37,335 bases of DNA from Paenibacillus sacheonensis (GTDB lineage: Bacteria > Bacillota > Bacilli > Paenibacillales > Paenibacillaceae): the NCBI RefSeq assembly GCF_009909195.1, contig NZ_JAAAMU010000033.1, forward strand, positions 1 to 37,335, given 5' to 3'. The position numbers and the translations under genes were made by a program. Under the pieces are notes generated by a model. It was not told the DNA's origin and searched no databases. It worked only from the letters and a program-made list of their open reading frames with translations. Positions 18,321 through 25,225 of the stretch are shown here, piece after piece (the stretch's first letter is position 1; each line of letters begins with the position of its first letter).

Positions 18321-18740
18321 ATGAGTCAAAGCGCTTACATTAAATTCGTGCAAGGTTCCGCGGTCGAAGCTCTCAGCCTCTCGGAGGTCAAGGAACGGCT
18401 CGGCCGTTACAAGGAGCAAACCTCGCTGACCGGGCAGCAATTGGACTGGGATTATGCCGAAGCCGCTTTTCCGTATACCGTGGAGGTTAAAGCGGGCGAA
18501 GAGGATCGCTGGTTCTATCTGAAAGGAACGACGCCGCAGTACAACTATATTCTATTCGGAGTCGGTTCGGAGACGGAAGGCGAGAAAACCGTTTCCCACA
18601 TCCAAGTGGTACTGCCCGATACCGCAACCCACGGCGATAAATCCAAAGCGAACGAACTATGCAAGTATATGGCAAAACAATTGCTGGCCGAGCTGAAGAT
18701 GTTCAACGGACGGACGATCTATTACAACCCGCGCAAATAA
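18321..18740 (+). CDS. DUF1885-like conserved protein
   Basis: A 139-residue cytoplasmic protein without signal or TM segments. I associate its pattern (SAYIKFVQGS, LGRYKEQTSLTGQQLDWDYAEAAFPY, IQVVLPDTATHGDKSKANELCKYMAK, FNGRTIYYNPRK) with the DUF1885 family of Bacillales; this is from memory. No function is known to me. It has a strong ribosome site and its own promoter. A hairpin terminator is shared with the convergent DUF1292 gene. Confidence 0.75.
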   Translation: MSQSAYIKFVQGSAVEALSLSEVKERLGRYKEQTSLTGQQLDWDYAEAAFPYTVEVKAGEEDRWFYLKGTTPQYNYILFGVGSETEGEKTVSHIQVVLPDTATHGDKSKANELCKYMAKQLLAELKMFNGRTIYYNPRK

Positions 18741-18770
18741 TGCCCGTCCGTCATTTCGCTGAAACGATAA

Positions 18771-18806
18771 AAAAACTCCGCTGCCGGACCGGCAGCGGAG
18801 TTTTCG
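18771..18806. terminator. Bidirectional terminator
   Basis: AAAACTCCGCTGCCGG / CCGGCAGCGGAGTTTT, almost loopless, between convergent genes. Confidence 0.92.
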
Positions 18807-18813
18807 TCGTATC

Positions 18814-19116
18814 TTATTCGCCTTCGTTCTCGCGCTTCGCGATTTCTTCGTAAATCGCCGTCACGCGCTCCCATTCTGCATCGTCTTCGATACCGACCAG
18901 GAAAGCTTCGCCGTCTTCTTCTTCGATACGGAAAATAACGCCGTCAGCTTCAGGATCATTGCGATCAAGCAGCACGGAATAGACTTGTTCTTCGGATTCA
19001 AACGTAAATACCATCACCATTTCACGCTCGGTGCCTTCCTCGTCCGTGACAAGGAAAACATGCTCTTCATGGTCATGATCGTGGTTGCAATTCTCATCAT
19101 GTACGTGGTCGCTCAT
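18814..19116 (-). CDS. DUF1292 family protein with His-rich N-terminus
   Basis: A 100-residue acidic protein. The first 20 residues are rich in His and acidic residues with one Cys (VHDENCNHDHDHEEH), which looks metal-binding. The rest fits DUF1292 (YrzB-like): VFLVTDEEGTEREMVMVFTF, EEQVYSVLL, VIFRIEEEDGEAFLVGIEDDAEWE. In Bacillus this family is often encoded near alaS/ruvX homologues; here it stands alone. Start ATG 19116 has a GAGGGTT site. Function unknown. Confidence 0.85.
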   Translation of the reverse strand: MSDHVHDENCNHDHDHEEHVFLVTDEEGTEREMVMVFTFESEEQVYSVLLDRNDPEADGVIFRIEEEDGEAFLVGIEDDAEWERVTAIYEEIAKRENEGE

Positions 19117-19195
19117 TGTAAACCCTCATTTCCATTTCAATAGATACGTTTCCTTCGTATCGTAACATGGAACATGTTTCGGGTCAAACGAAAGC

Positions 19196-19218
19196 GCTCC
19201 TGCCGAAAAGGCAGGAGC
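19196..19218 (-). terminator. Hairpin after small stalk-domain gene
   Basis: GCTCCTGCC / GGCAGGAGC with loop of 5, just past the minus-strand gene ending at 19231. It lacks a clean T-run, so it is either a weak terminator or a 3' mRNA-protecting hairpin. Confidence 0.55.
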
Positions 19219-19230
19219 AAGGCGGTTCGT

Positions 19231-19800
19231 TTAAGGAGCTTTGGCCGTAATCGTCTTCTGCGAGACCAGCTTCCAGTCGTCGCCCGAAGCGAGTTTCATA
19301 TAGAAATTAATCGTGTATTTCCCGGCCGTATCGAAGCTGTACGTGTAATCGTCCGTCCGATACCAGAAGTTATCCTTGTCGACGGAGACGTTCTTGGATT
19401 GAATGACCTGCTCGATTCCGCTCGGATCCGCGATCGTCACCTTCACGGCGGAAATATCGGTTAAGAGATTATCGATTTGGGCGAATACTTTGAATGAAAT
19501 CTTATTGCCCTTCACGACATTCCCGAAAATCGTCGTGTCCTGGAACAGGAACATATGCACGTTCGGTTTATAGATCGTTACTTTCTTCGTGCTCTCGTCC
19601 CAGAATACGAGCGACTGGAGCGTATTGGCTACTTGTCGAACCGATAAGTAGGTTTTGCCATCGGTAAATATTCCTGCGTCATCCAACTCCCCGCCATTGA
19701 CGATGACCCGGACCTTCTGCGACGCCGAATCCGCGAAGAGCATCGTACCGCCCCACAGCGACAAGACAAGCGTTGCAATCAGAAGCTTTCTGAACCTCAT
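19231..19800 (-). CDS. Secreted short stalk-domain protein
   Basis: A 189-residue exported protein: signal peptide (LLIATLVLSLWGGTMLFADSA), one short copper-amine-oxidase-like stalk repeat at about 28-75 (KVRVIVNGGELDDAGIFTDG, TYLSVRQVANTL), and a beta-sandwich-like C-terminal half. Start ATG 19800 has a GGAGGT site 9 nt upstream; the longer open frame to 20079 overlaps noncoding DNA. It is a surface or wall protein of unknown role, similar in build to the first gene of the window but much shorter. Confidence 0.85.
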   Translation of the reverse strand: MRFRKLLIATLVLSLWGGTMLFADSASQKVRVIVNGGELDDAGIFTDGKTYLSVRQVANTLQSLVFWDESTKKVTIYKPNVHMFLFQDTTIFGNVVKGNKISFKVFAQIDNLLTDISAVKVTIADPSGIEQVIQSKNVSVDKDNFWYRTDDYTYSFDTAGKYTINFYMKLASGDDWKLVSQKTITAKAP

Positions 19801-19964
19801 GGTAGTAGTACCTCCGTCCATTAATCTGGATGTTTGGTTATACTCGCCAAGTCGTCCAAAGTTGCGCCAATTCGAAAAAAATTTTCCTCTTGCCAACCCT
19901 GTCGCTTTATGTTGAAAACTGCGCTTGCCTGGGAAATAATAAACATTCCCTGCATGGAGCAGAC

Positions 19965-20180
19965 TTAGACGAATGTCCTCGTCAATATGCACGGAACCCC
20001 TTTGCCTACCGCTCCCGGCTGCTTCATGCTTTCGTAATAACGCATCCCGCGCGCGCAAGGGGTTTTGCATACCGCGCATGTATCCGAGAGCACCAGCTTG
20101 AGTACTGCCTGCTTACGGTCCGAAGCCGATTTCTTCTTCTTAACGACCTTGCCTTTGCTCGGAGCTTTTCCTGGAGCCAT
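19965..20180 (-). CDS. Small basic four-cysteine protein, hypothetical
   Basis: A 71-residue protein. The first 25 residues are very basic (GKAPSKGKVVKKKK). The second half has Cys35-x2-Cys38-x3-Cys42 and Cys64 in TCAVCKTPCARGMRYYE .. GKGVPCILTRTF, a likely metal-binding (Zn or Fe-S) cluster. I chose ATG 20180 (AGGTGCGG just upstream); an in-frame TTG at 20237 would add 19 residues. I have the impression that this is a conserved small protein in Paenibacillus but cannot name a family. A nucleic-acid-binding role would fit the basic tail plus Cys cluster; this is inference. Confidence 0.6.
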   Translation of the reverse strand: MAPGKAPSKGKVVKKKKSASDRKQAVLKLVLSDTCAVCKTPCARGMRYYESMKQPGAVGKGVPCILTRTFV

Positions 20181-20343
20181 TTTCCGCACCTGCCCATCTA
20201 TGATCCGTTCCTTGCTATCGTATGATGGACCGTTCAAGACGTGCCTGGCCTACGGAACGCAGTCAGGAAATAGTTTTTCTTTCCATTTCCGACGAGAGAT
20301 GATAAATTGAAAAGTATCGTAAAACCTTGGGGAGGATGTCCAC

Positions 20344-21072
20344 TTGGATATTCAAATGCTCGGAACGGGCAGCGCATTCGCCAAAACCTACTTTAATACG
20401 AACGCGCTGATCTACTCAGGTAACCATACGCTTCTACTGGACTGCGGAATTACGGCTCCGCTCTCCTTATATAGGCTCGGCAAGCCGATGCGCGACATCG
20501 ATGCCCTGCTCGTCAGCCACATCCACGCCGACCATATCGGAGGCATGGAAGAGTTCGCTTTTCAAATGAAGTTCGTCTTCGAACGCAAGCCGCTGCTGTT
20601 TATTCCCGAACCGCTGGCCGCGCCCCTATGGGAGAGCTCGCTCAAGGGCGGATTGCTGCAGGACGAGTGCGCCTCGCTTGAAGACTATTTCGAGGTGCGT
20701 CTCCTACAGCCAAACGTGAAGACGACGCTGGTTCCGGGTCTAATCGTGGAACCGATCCAAACCGCGCATATTCCGAATAAAATCAGCTACTCATATCTCT
20801 TTAACGATACCTTCTTCTACTCGGCTGATTTGATCTTCAACCCCGATCTGCTGCGGGAGCTCGTCGAAGAACGCGGCGTGGAGACGATCTTCCACGACTG
20901 TCAGTTGAAACCGCCCGGTGTCGTGCATACGACGCTGGCAGAACTGCAGTCCCTTCCTTTATCGGTTCAGGAACGGATCTGGCTTATGCACTATGATGAT
21001 ACGAAGCCGCAGTACGAGGGCCAAACCGGCGTCATGCGGTTCGTGGAACAGCATGAGCGCTATCGGTTCTAA
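20344..21072 (+). CDS. MBL-fold metallo-hydrolase (RNase Z-like)
   Basis: A 242-residue metallo-beta-lactamase-fold protein. The metal ligands H59-x-H61-x-D63-H64 (SHIHADHIGG) are intact, and later ligands are plausible in TAHIPNK, FYSADL and the C-terminal MHYDD. The N-terminal LGTGSAFAKTYFNTN recalls RNase Z / phosphodiesterase-type members, but the exosite arm of true RNase Z is not evident, so the substrate stays open. Start is TTG 20344, with GGGGAGG about 9 nt upstream. Monocistronic, with a terminator at 21128. Confidence 0.85.
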   Translation: MDIQMLGTGSAFAKTYFNTNALIYSGNHTLLLDCGITAPLSLYRLGKPMRDIDALLVSHIHADHIGGMEEFAFQMKFVFERKPLLFIPEPLAAPLWESSLKGGLLQDECASLEDYFEVRLLQPNVKTTLVPGLIVEPIQTAHIPNKISYSYLFNDTFFYSADLIFNPDLLRELVEERGVETIFHDCQLKPPGVVHTTLAELQSLPLSVQERIWLMHYDDTKPQYEGQTGVMRFVEQHERYRF

Positions 21073-21127
21073 TCAATCGTTCCGTGCTGGATGACGGACA
21101 TGCCCTGCTGATGTCCGACGGCATGAC

Positions 21128-21155
21128 AAAAGCCCGCTTAAGCAGCGGGCTTTTA
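21128..21155 (+). terminator. Terminator of MBL gene
   Basis: AAAAGCCCGCT / AGCGGGCTTTT with a 5-nt loop. Confidence 0.88.
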
Positions 21156-21229
21156 TTCATGTTGCGCATACGATATGTGACAGAGACAAACGGTTATATC
21201 GCCTCTGACTGAAAGCTCTGGAACGGCGG

Positions 21230-21496
21230 CTAGTAATTCGGCAGTTGATCTAAATTGTTCGTCGGGTCTCCGTCCGCGTCGCCGCGGATGTAGATGTCGC
21301 CGTCTCTGCCTTTAAAGGCGTTGACGCCGGCAATCGTTCCGTTCTTCACTTCCGCAAGCGCTTCTTCGTAATTCAATTCACGGCCGGACGAGGTTTTGAA
21401 GGACATCAAATCGCCGTCACCGTTTTTGCGGGCTGCAACGAACGTCTCCCGGTCCGCTCCTCCTGATTCGTCCATCGGATGATATAAGCGTTTCAT
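21230..21496 (-). CDS. DUF3892-like small protein
   Basis: An 88-residue hydrophilic protein. FVAARKNGDGDLMSFKTSSGRELNYEEALAEVKNGTIAGVNAFKGRDG matches what I remember of DUF3892, a short family common in Bacillales with a core of about 60 residues. The C-terminus (GDADGDPTNNLDQLPNY) is acidic. Start ATG 21496 has a GGAGGA site. Function unknown. Confidence 0.7.
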   Translation of the reverse strand: MKRLYHPMDESGGADRETFVAARKNGDGDLMSFKTSSGRELNYEEALAEVKNGTIAGVNAFKGRDGDIYIRGDADGDPTNNLDQLPNY

Positions 21497-21576
21497 TGGT
21501 GTTCCTCCTTCGAATTTGTAGATGCTTCACTAGGGTTTCTCAATGGCCTTCCTCCTATTCACGTAAGACACGCAAA

Positions 21577-21621
21577 AACGGCTTCGTCCGGTAGACGCAC
21601 TAGCGCCTGGACGAAGCCGTT
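21577..21621 (-). terminator. Hairpin after small lipoprotein gene
   Basis: A 13-bp stem AACGGCTTCGTCC / GGACGAAGCCGTT around a 19-nt loop, just downstream of the minus-strand gene ending at 21638. An A-run at 21574-21578 supplies T5 on the minus strand. Confidence 0.8.
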
Positions 21622-21637
21622 CATTCGTTCGCTGTTG

Positions 21638-21886
21638 TTAATTATTCAATAGAGGCGGCTTCTGCTGGCCGGCAGACGGCTCACCCGGTAATTTGGGCAC
21701 CAGTTCGCGCGTTTGATCGAAAGGCTCATAGACGTCGCTGAATACAGACTGCTCCTGCGGATATACCGACCTGGTAACGCTGTCATAGAGCATCGTCCCA
21801 GGAGCGGATGCGGGGGCAGACGGCTCAAGCCGAGCGCAGCCCGTGCAGCATAACAGGCTTAGGATTACAAAACATCTTTTCTTCAT
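21638..21886 (-). CDS. Small lipoprotein, hypothetical
   Basis: An 82-residue exported lipoprotein: MKKRCFVILSLLCCTGC with lipobox CTGC, then a Pro-, Ser- and Ala-rich linker and a short hydrophilic tail. GTG 21895 is in frame, but ATG 21886 has the GGGAGTGG site at 5 nt. No family recognised. It is likely anchored on the outer face of the cell membrane or of the forespore. Its own terminator follows. Confidence 0.7.
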   Translation of the reverse strand: MKKRCFVILSLLCCTGCARLEPSAPASAPGTMLYDSVTRSVYPQEQSVFSDVYEPFDQTRELVPKLPGEPSAGQQKPPLLNN

Positions 21887-21976
21887 GGCTACCACTCCCG
21901 ATTGCGAGTAACAATCTTTGGAATAGTATACCCATTGCGAAGAATATCAAACGCGGACGAGCGCTTCGCTCGCCGC

Positions 21977-22144
21977 TTATCGCTTATCTCTTGCCTCCGG
22001 AGGCAGCTTCCGCTTCCATACGTAGCTTTCATCGTACGTGGTAGAATCTTGAATGACCATCTTTGCCACGTACACGCATACCGTACCGACAATGCCAAAC
22101 AGTCCAATCAGCCATACCGCCAAATAGGCAGCTTCTTCCGCCAC
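21977..22144 (-). CDS. Short single-TM protein with GTG start
   Basis: A 55-residue frame: GTG 22144, then MAEEAAYLAVWLIGLFGIVG as the first 20 residues, one TM helix to about residue 28, and a hydrophilic tail (DSTTYDESYVWKRKLPPEARDKR region) ending at TAA 21977. GGAGAGGCGGG lies 8 nt before the GTG. The codon pattern matches neighbouring host genes. I do not recognise a family. Confidence 0.65.
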   Translation of the reverse strand: MAEEAAYLAVWLIGLFGIVGTVCVYVAKMVIQDSTTYDESYVWKRKLPPEARDKR

Positions 22145-22229
22145 TAGACAACCCGCCTCTCCAAGAATCGATGCTTGAGTACACCTTATGCGGGTTTACG
22201 AAGAATTAGAATCTTTTTCGCAAATAGGG

Positions 22230-22258
22230 TTGACTTCCAATTTAAGCTTTGCTATATT
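22230..22258 (+). promoter_or_regulatory. Promoter of first tRNA-Val
   Basis: TTGACT (22230-22235), 17-bp spacer, TATATT (22253-22258), 28 bp before the tRNA. Confidence 0.85.
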
Positions 22259-22286
22259 ATTACTTGTCGCTGCAACAAAACAACAT

Positions 22287-22362
22287 GATCTGGTAGCTCA
22301 GCTGGGAGAGCACTATCTTGACAGGGTAGGGGTCACAGGTTCGAACCCTGTCCAGATCACCA
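22287..22362 (+). tRNA. tRNA-Val (GAC)
   Basis: A 76-nt gene with encoded CCA. Acceptor GATCTGG pairs with CCAGATC. D arm GCTC/GAGC, anticodon stem CTATC/GGTAG with loop TTGACAG (anticodon GAC), 5-nt variable loop, T arm ACAGG-TTCGAAC-CCTGT. All four stems close. Identical to the copy at 23011. Confidence 0.95.
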
Positions 22363-22374
22363 TTATACAAATTC

Positions 22375-22402
22375 AAAACCCCGCGGAACGCTGGGGTTTT
22401 TT
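22375..22402 (+). terminator. Terminator after first tRNA-Val
   Basis: AAAACCCC / GGGGTTTT stem around GCGGAACGCT, followed by further Ts. Confidence 0.85.
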
Positions 22403-22460
22403 CTTTTATATAATCGCTGCATTTGCATGAAGATGTTCCCATCTCATTTATGAATAAGGC

Positions 22461-22496
22461 AAAGAGCCTTCGGGAGAGATCCTGACGGCTCTTTTT
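22461..22496 (-). terminator. Terminator of the interrupted small gene
   Basis: AAAGAGCC / GGCTCTTT hairpin just past the minus-strand frame ending at 22520. Because of the A-run it works on the minus strand, and T6 follows on the plus strand too. Confidence 0.75.
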
Positions 22497-22519
22497 TGTC
22501 TTGGATCGGGACGGACCTG

Positions 22520-22750
22520 CTACTTTTGAATAAAATAGATGACGATAAACGCGACTGCGCCCACGCTAAACGCGGTATAGAAGAAATATCCAAACCATCG
22601 TAATGGTTTGGGCAGACTGTCTAAGTCTGCGCCTTTAGCGGGCACGCCCATGATTTTGTGATAATGGTCGGTTACGCTGTTAAAGGATTAGACCTCGTTT
22701 TGCTGCATTTGCCGGATGTCGTTCGTAGTTTGGGTTTCGTGTATTTTCAT
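22520..22750 (-). pseudogene. Small membrane-protein gene interrupted by an in-frame TAA
   Basis: On the minus strand from ATG 22750 (GGGAGGGTGG ribosome site) a frame runs 20 codons (MKIHETQTTNDIRQMQQNEV), meets TAA at 22690-22688, and then continues in the same frame for 55 codons to TAG 22522-22520. The second part looks fully protein-like: SFNSVTDHYHKIMGVPAKG, then a charged stretch, then a TM helix (WFGYFFYTAFSVGAVAFIVIYF). A terminator follows. One substitution in the TAA would restore a 76-residue single-TM protein. Readthrough, or a downstream restart at ATG 22651 without a visible ribosome site, are alternatives. Confidence 0.65.
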
Positions 22751-22950
22751 TTCGTATCCACCCTCCCGTAAAACAAGTATCATCTCCATACTAACACAAT
22801 TTCTTTATTTCGCCCCAACGCTTCAATCGCCCGTTTATGCGAAAATACCCGGGAAATTCTTTTTTTCCATACGGACCTGTATGATGACCCGGCTCTGAAA
22901 CGAATATGCATGTCTCTGAAGCTTGACCATAAAAAAATCGTCTCCCCCTC

Positions 22951-22979
22951 TTGCAATCTCGGATTTTTTCAGCTATAAT
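22951..22979 (+). promoter_or_regulatory. Promoter of second tRNA-Val
   Basis: TTGCAA (22951-22956), 17-bp spacer, TATAAT (22974-22979), 31 bp before the tRNA. The sequence differs from the first tRNA promoter. The rest of 22751-22950 shows no convincing gene. Confidence 0.88.
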
Positions 22980-23010
22980 CATTTTTACGAGAAAGCGCAA
23001 GGCCTTATAT

Positions 23011-23086
23011 GATCTGGTAGCTCAGCTGGGAGAGCACTATCTTGACAGGGTAGGGGTCACAGGTTCGAACCCTGTCCAGATCACCA
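23011..23086 (+). tRNA. tRNA-Val (GAC), second copy
   Basis: Base-for-base identical to 22287-22362, including encoded CCA, with its own promoter and terminator. The flanks are not similar, so only the tRNA itself is duplicated or kept identical by gene conversion. Confidence 0.95.
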
Positions 23087-23100
23087 TAATTCGACTTATC

Positions 23101-23128
23101 AAACCTTGAGGAATCAAGGTTTTTTTTG
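23101..23128 (+). terminator. Terminator after second tRNA-Val
   Basis: AAACCTTGA / TCAAGGTTT, 4-nt loop, followed by T8. Confidence 0.92.
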
Positions 23129-23131
23129 TAT

Positions 23132-23174
23132 GCAAAAAACGGACAGCGCCTGATACAGGCATTGTCCGTTTTGC
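23132..23174 (-). terminator. Terminator of 115-residue hypothetical gene
   Basis: GCAAAAAACGGACA / TGTCCGTTTTGC with inner pairing GCCTG-ATA-CAGGC; T6 on the minus strand. Confidence 0.9.
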
Positions 23175-23182
23175 TTTATCTG

Positions 23183-23530
23183 CTATGACTTGTAGCCGGG
23201 CAGACTCGCATTCTGGTTCGTCAGTTTGGGCAGTAGGTTCAACGATTCGATATGCGCTTTCGTCTCCGGCGTACCGAGCTCGTATACATAGGCATACAGA
23301 TCGAGCAGATCGTCGCTGAACTCTTCCGTCGCGGGATCCTTCTCGGCTGACTTAAACGGGATTACCGCTCGCAGCGAGGTGATTTCATCATTCCGGTCTT
23401 CCCGATCGAGCTTGCGCTTGAGCGCCACCAGCTGCTTTTCCGTCGCCTGTATAGCCAGATGGTCAGTCTCCGGCGGTTCCTCCTGAATCGTCCGCGCGGA
23501 TATCGATACATAGTAAATTGGCAATGGCAT
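23183..23530 (-). CDS. Hypothetical 115-residue hydrophilic protein
   Basis: A soluble, mostly helical, charged protein with no signal or TM (PLPIYYVSISARTIQEEPPE, IQATEKQLVALKRKLDREDRND, EEFSDDLLDLYAYVYELGTPETKAHIE). Start ATG 23530 has a GGGGAGAA site. The middle (about 28-45) could form a short coiled coil. I do not recognise the family. The good ribosome site, terminator and codon use support a real gene. Confidence 0.7.
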   Translation of the reverse strand: MPLPIYYVSISARTIQEEPPETDHLAIQATEKQLVALKRKLDREDRNDEITSLRAVIPFKSAEKDPATEEFSDDLLDLYAYVYELGTPETKAHIESLNLLPKLTNQNASLPGYKS

Positions 23531-23710
23531 GACTATTCTCCCCTTTCAAGCGGCTCCGCGGCTGAATGGAACATGCTGTGCGATCCGCCATACTGTTCTT
23601 TACACGGACAGACCATAAGCGAATCCACCCGTGCCCGAATTCCTGCTTTCCCGCCATCCAATCCCCTCCCCGGCAGCCTTCATATGATGACGACAAGGAG
23701 GGATTGAAGC

Positions 23711-24049
23711 ATGCCCAAATACCGCATCATCGTGGACTTGTCCGACCGTCAGCTCTATTTGTTGGACGGCAGCATCGTCGTCAGGGGCTTCCCGGTCGGC
23801 ATAGGAAAGATGCTCACGCAAACGCCTGCCGGCGAATATGAAATCATCAACAAACAGCCCAATCCAGGCGGACCGTTCGGCGTGCTCTGGATGGGACTCT
23901 CCAAGCCGCATTACGGCATTCACGGCACGAACGACCCCGGCTCCATAGGCAGGGAAGTTTCACATGGCTGCATTCGGATGTACAATGAAGATGTACTGGC
24001 GCTATCGGCGCTCGTGCCGATTCATACGCGCGTCACCATTAGACCCTAG
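23711..24049 (+). CDS. L,D-transpeptidase, YkuD domain only
   Basis: A 112-residue protein consisting of just the YkuD catalytic domain. The active-site motif is H71-G .. S84-H85-G86-C87-x-R89 (HGTNDPGSIGREVSHGCIRM), with Cys87 as nucleophile. The family makes 3-3 or protein cross-links in peptidoglycan and gives beta-lactam-insensitive transpeptidation. There is no signal peptide and no LysM domain. This is like short spore-associated Bacillales members; how it reaches the wall is unclear, and mother-cell action on the spore cortex or coat is an inference. Start ATG has AAGGAGGG. Confidence 0.92.
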   Translation: MPKYRIIVDLSDRQLYLLDGSIVVRGFPVGIGKMLTQTPAGEYEIINKQPNPGGPFGVLWMGLSKPHYGIHGTNDPGSIGREVSHGCIRMYNEDVLALSALVPIHTRVTIRP

Positions 24050-24160
24050 CAGCCTTCAAGGCAGACGCCGCCTTCCGCTCCTGCAACTTTTCATGAACGG
24101 GGCGCGTCTACATAGATGAATCGATTGACAAACATTTCTATTGAAAGCGGGTGGAATGAA

Positions 24161-25159
24161 ATGAGAAAACCGTTAGCTGCCGTCAGCGTCATCTTGCTGC
24201 TCTTCGTAGCTTTGGCGCAGTCGGCGTGGGCATTCTCCGATACGAAAGGACATCCGAACGAATCCAAAATCAACGAGCTTCAGAAGCTCGGCATCCTCTC
24301 GGGCAGCAATGCCAAGACGGATACGTTCGATCCGAACGGCAAATTGACCTACGCTGCAGGCATCTCGATGATCGTCAACGGTCTGGGATTGAATTTGGAC
24401 GGCATCAATTTCTTCAAGGAACCGAAAGTGACCGACAGCTTCCCGAACATGAAGGACGATGCCTGGTATGCGAATACGTTCATTATCGCAGCCGCGAACG
24501 GACTCGATATCCCTCGCGAAACCAAGGCAAATAACGAGATGACGCGCGAGCAGTTCGGCCATCATCTTATGCAGGCACTGCTCAAGAAAGGCGACTACGC
24601 CTTCATCGATCTTTACGTGATGCTGAATGACGAAGCGGATGTGAATCCGGATTACATGGGGAGCATTCAGAAACTCCTCATTACCAAAATCGCCAATTTG
24701 GATGCCAAGCAAAATTTCTATCCGAAAACGATCATTACGCGCGGCGATGCTGCGGGCTGGCTGTACGATACGATTCAGTTCGTCAATACCAACGCGCCGA
24801 TCGAACCGCCTGATGCGGAACAGCCTTTCCCGCTTACGGATTTGAAGCTGACGACGGAAGCGATCAGTCCGGACGTCAATAAGGTTACGTTAAGCGCACA
24901 GGCGCCACATCCCGGTTATGGCGTACGGATATCATCGATCGAGTTTGCCGGCGACCAAGCCGTCATCCATGTTGAAGCGATCTATCCCGACAAAGATAAA
25001 CAGTACCCTCAGGTCATCACGGAAGTGAAGGCCGTCACGTATGTTTCCTCCGCCTTCAAGCCCGTTATTGGCGAGAACGCCATGGATGCAGGTTCCGGCA
25101 GCTCGGCTGGCGGATCGACCGGCATCATCGGCAGCGATGGCGATACGCAGAGCGATTAG
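24161..25159 (+). CDS. S-layer-homology (SLH) domain protein with PrcB-like C-terminal domain
   Basis: A 332-residue exported protein. After the signal peptide (AAVSVILLLFVALAQSAWA) come three SLH-like repeats at about 25-80, 92-140 and 145-205 (FSDTKGHPNESKINELQKLG; TDSFPNMKDDAWYANTFIIA; TRGDAAGWLYDTIQF), which anchor proteins to pyruvylated wall polymers. Residues about 230-305 (VTLSAQAPHPGYGVRISSIE, then AVIHVEAIYPDK and a VITEVKAVTYV strand) resemble the PrcB C-terminal fold pattern; this is a recollection-based inference. The Ser/Gly-rich end is low complexity. Upstream ATG 24116 is in frame, but 24161 begins the signal peptide and follows GGGTGG. Confidence 0.85.
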   Translation: MRKPLAAVSVILLLFVALAQSAWAFSDTKGHPNESKINELQKLGILSGSNAKTDTFDPNGKLTYAAGISMIVNGLGLNLDGINFFKEPKVTDSFPNMKDDAWYANTFIIAAANGLDIPRETKANNEMTREQFGHHLMQALLKKGDYAFIDLYVMLNDEADVNPDYMGSIQKLLITKIANLDAKQNFYPKTIITRGDAAGWLYDTIQFVNTNAPIEPPDAEQPFPLTDLKLTTEAISPDVNKVTLSAQAPHPGYGVRISSIEFAGDQAVIHVEAIYPDKDKQYPQVITEVKAVTYVSSAFKPVIGENAMDAGSGSSAGGSTGIIGSDGDTQSD

Positions 25160-25185
25160 TGTAGTTAAATAGATAATAGCAACGC

Positions 25186-25222
25186 AAGAAGAAGCCCCGG
25201 CTGGATGCCTGGGCTTCTTCTT
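25186..25222. terminator. Bidirectional terminator between SLH gene and radical-SAM gene
   Basis: AAGAAGAAGCCC / GGGCTTCTTCTT stem around a GC-rich loop, between convergent genes. Confidence 0.85.
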
Positions 25223-25225
25223 GTC

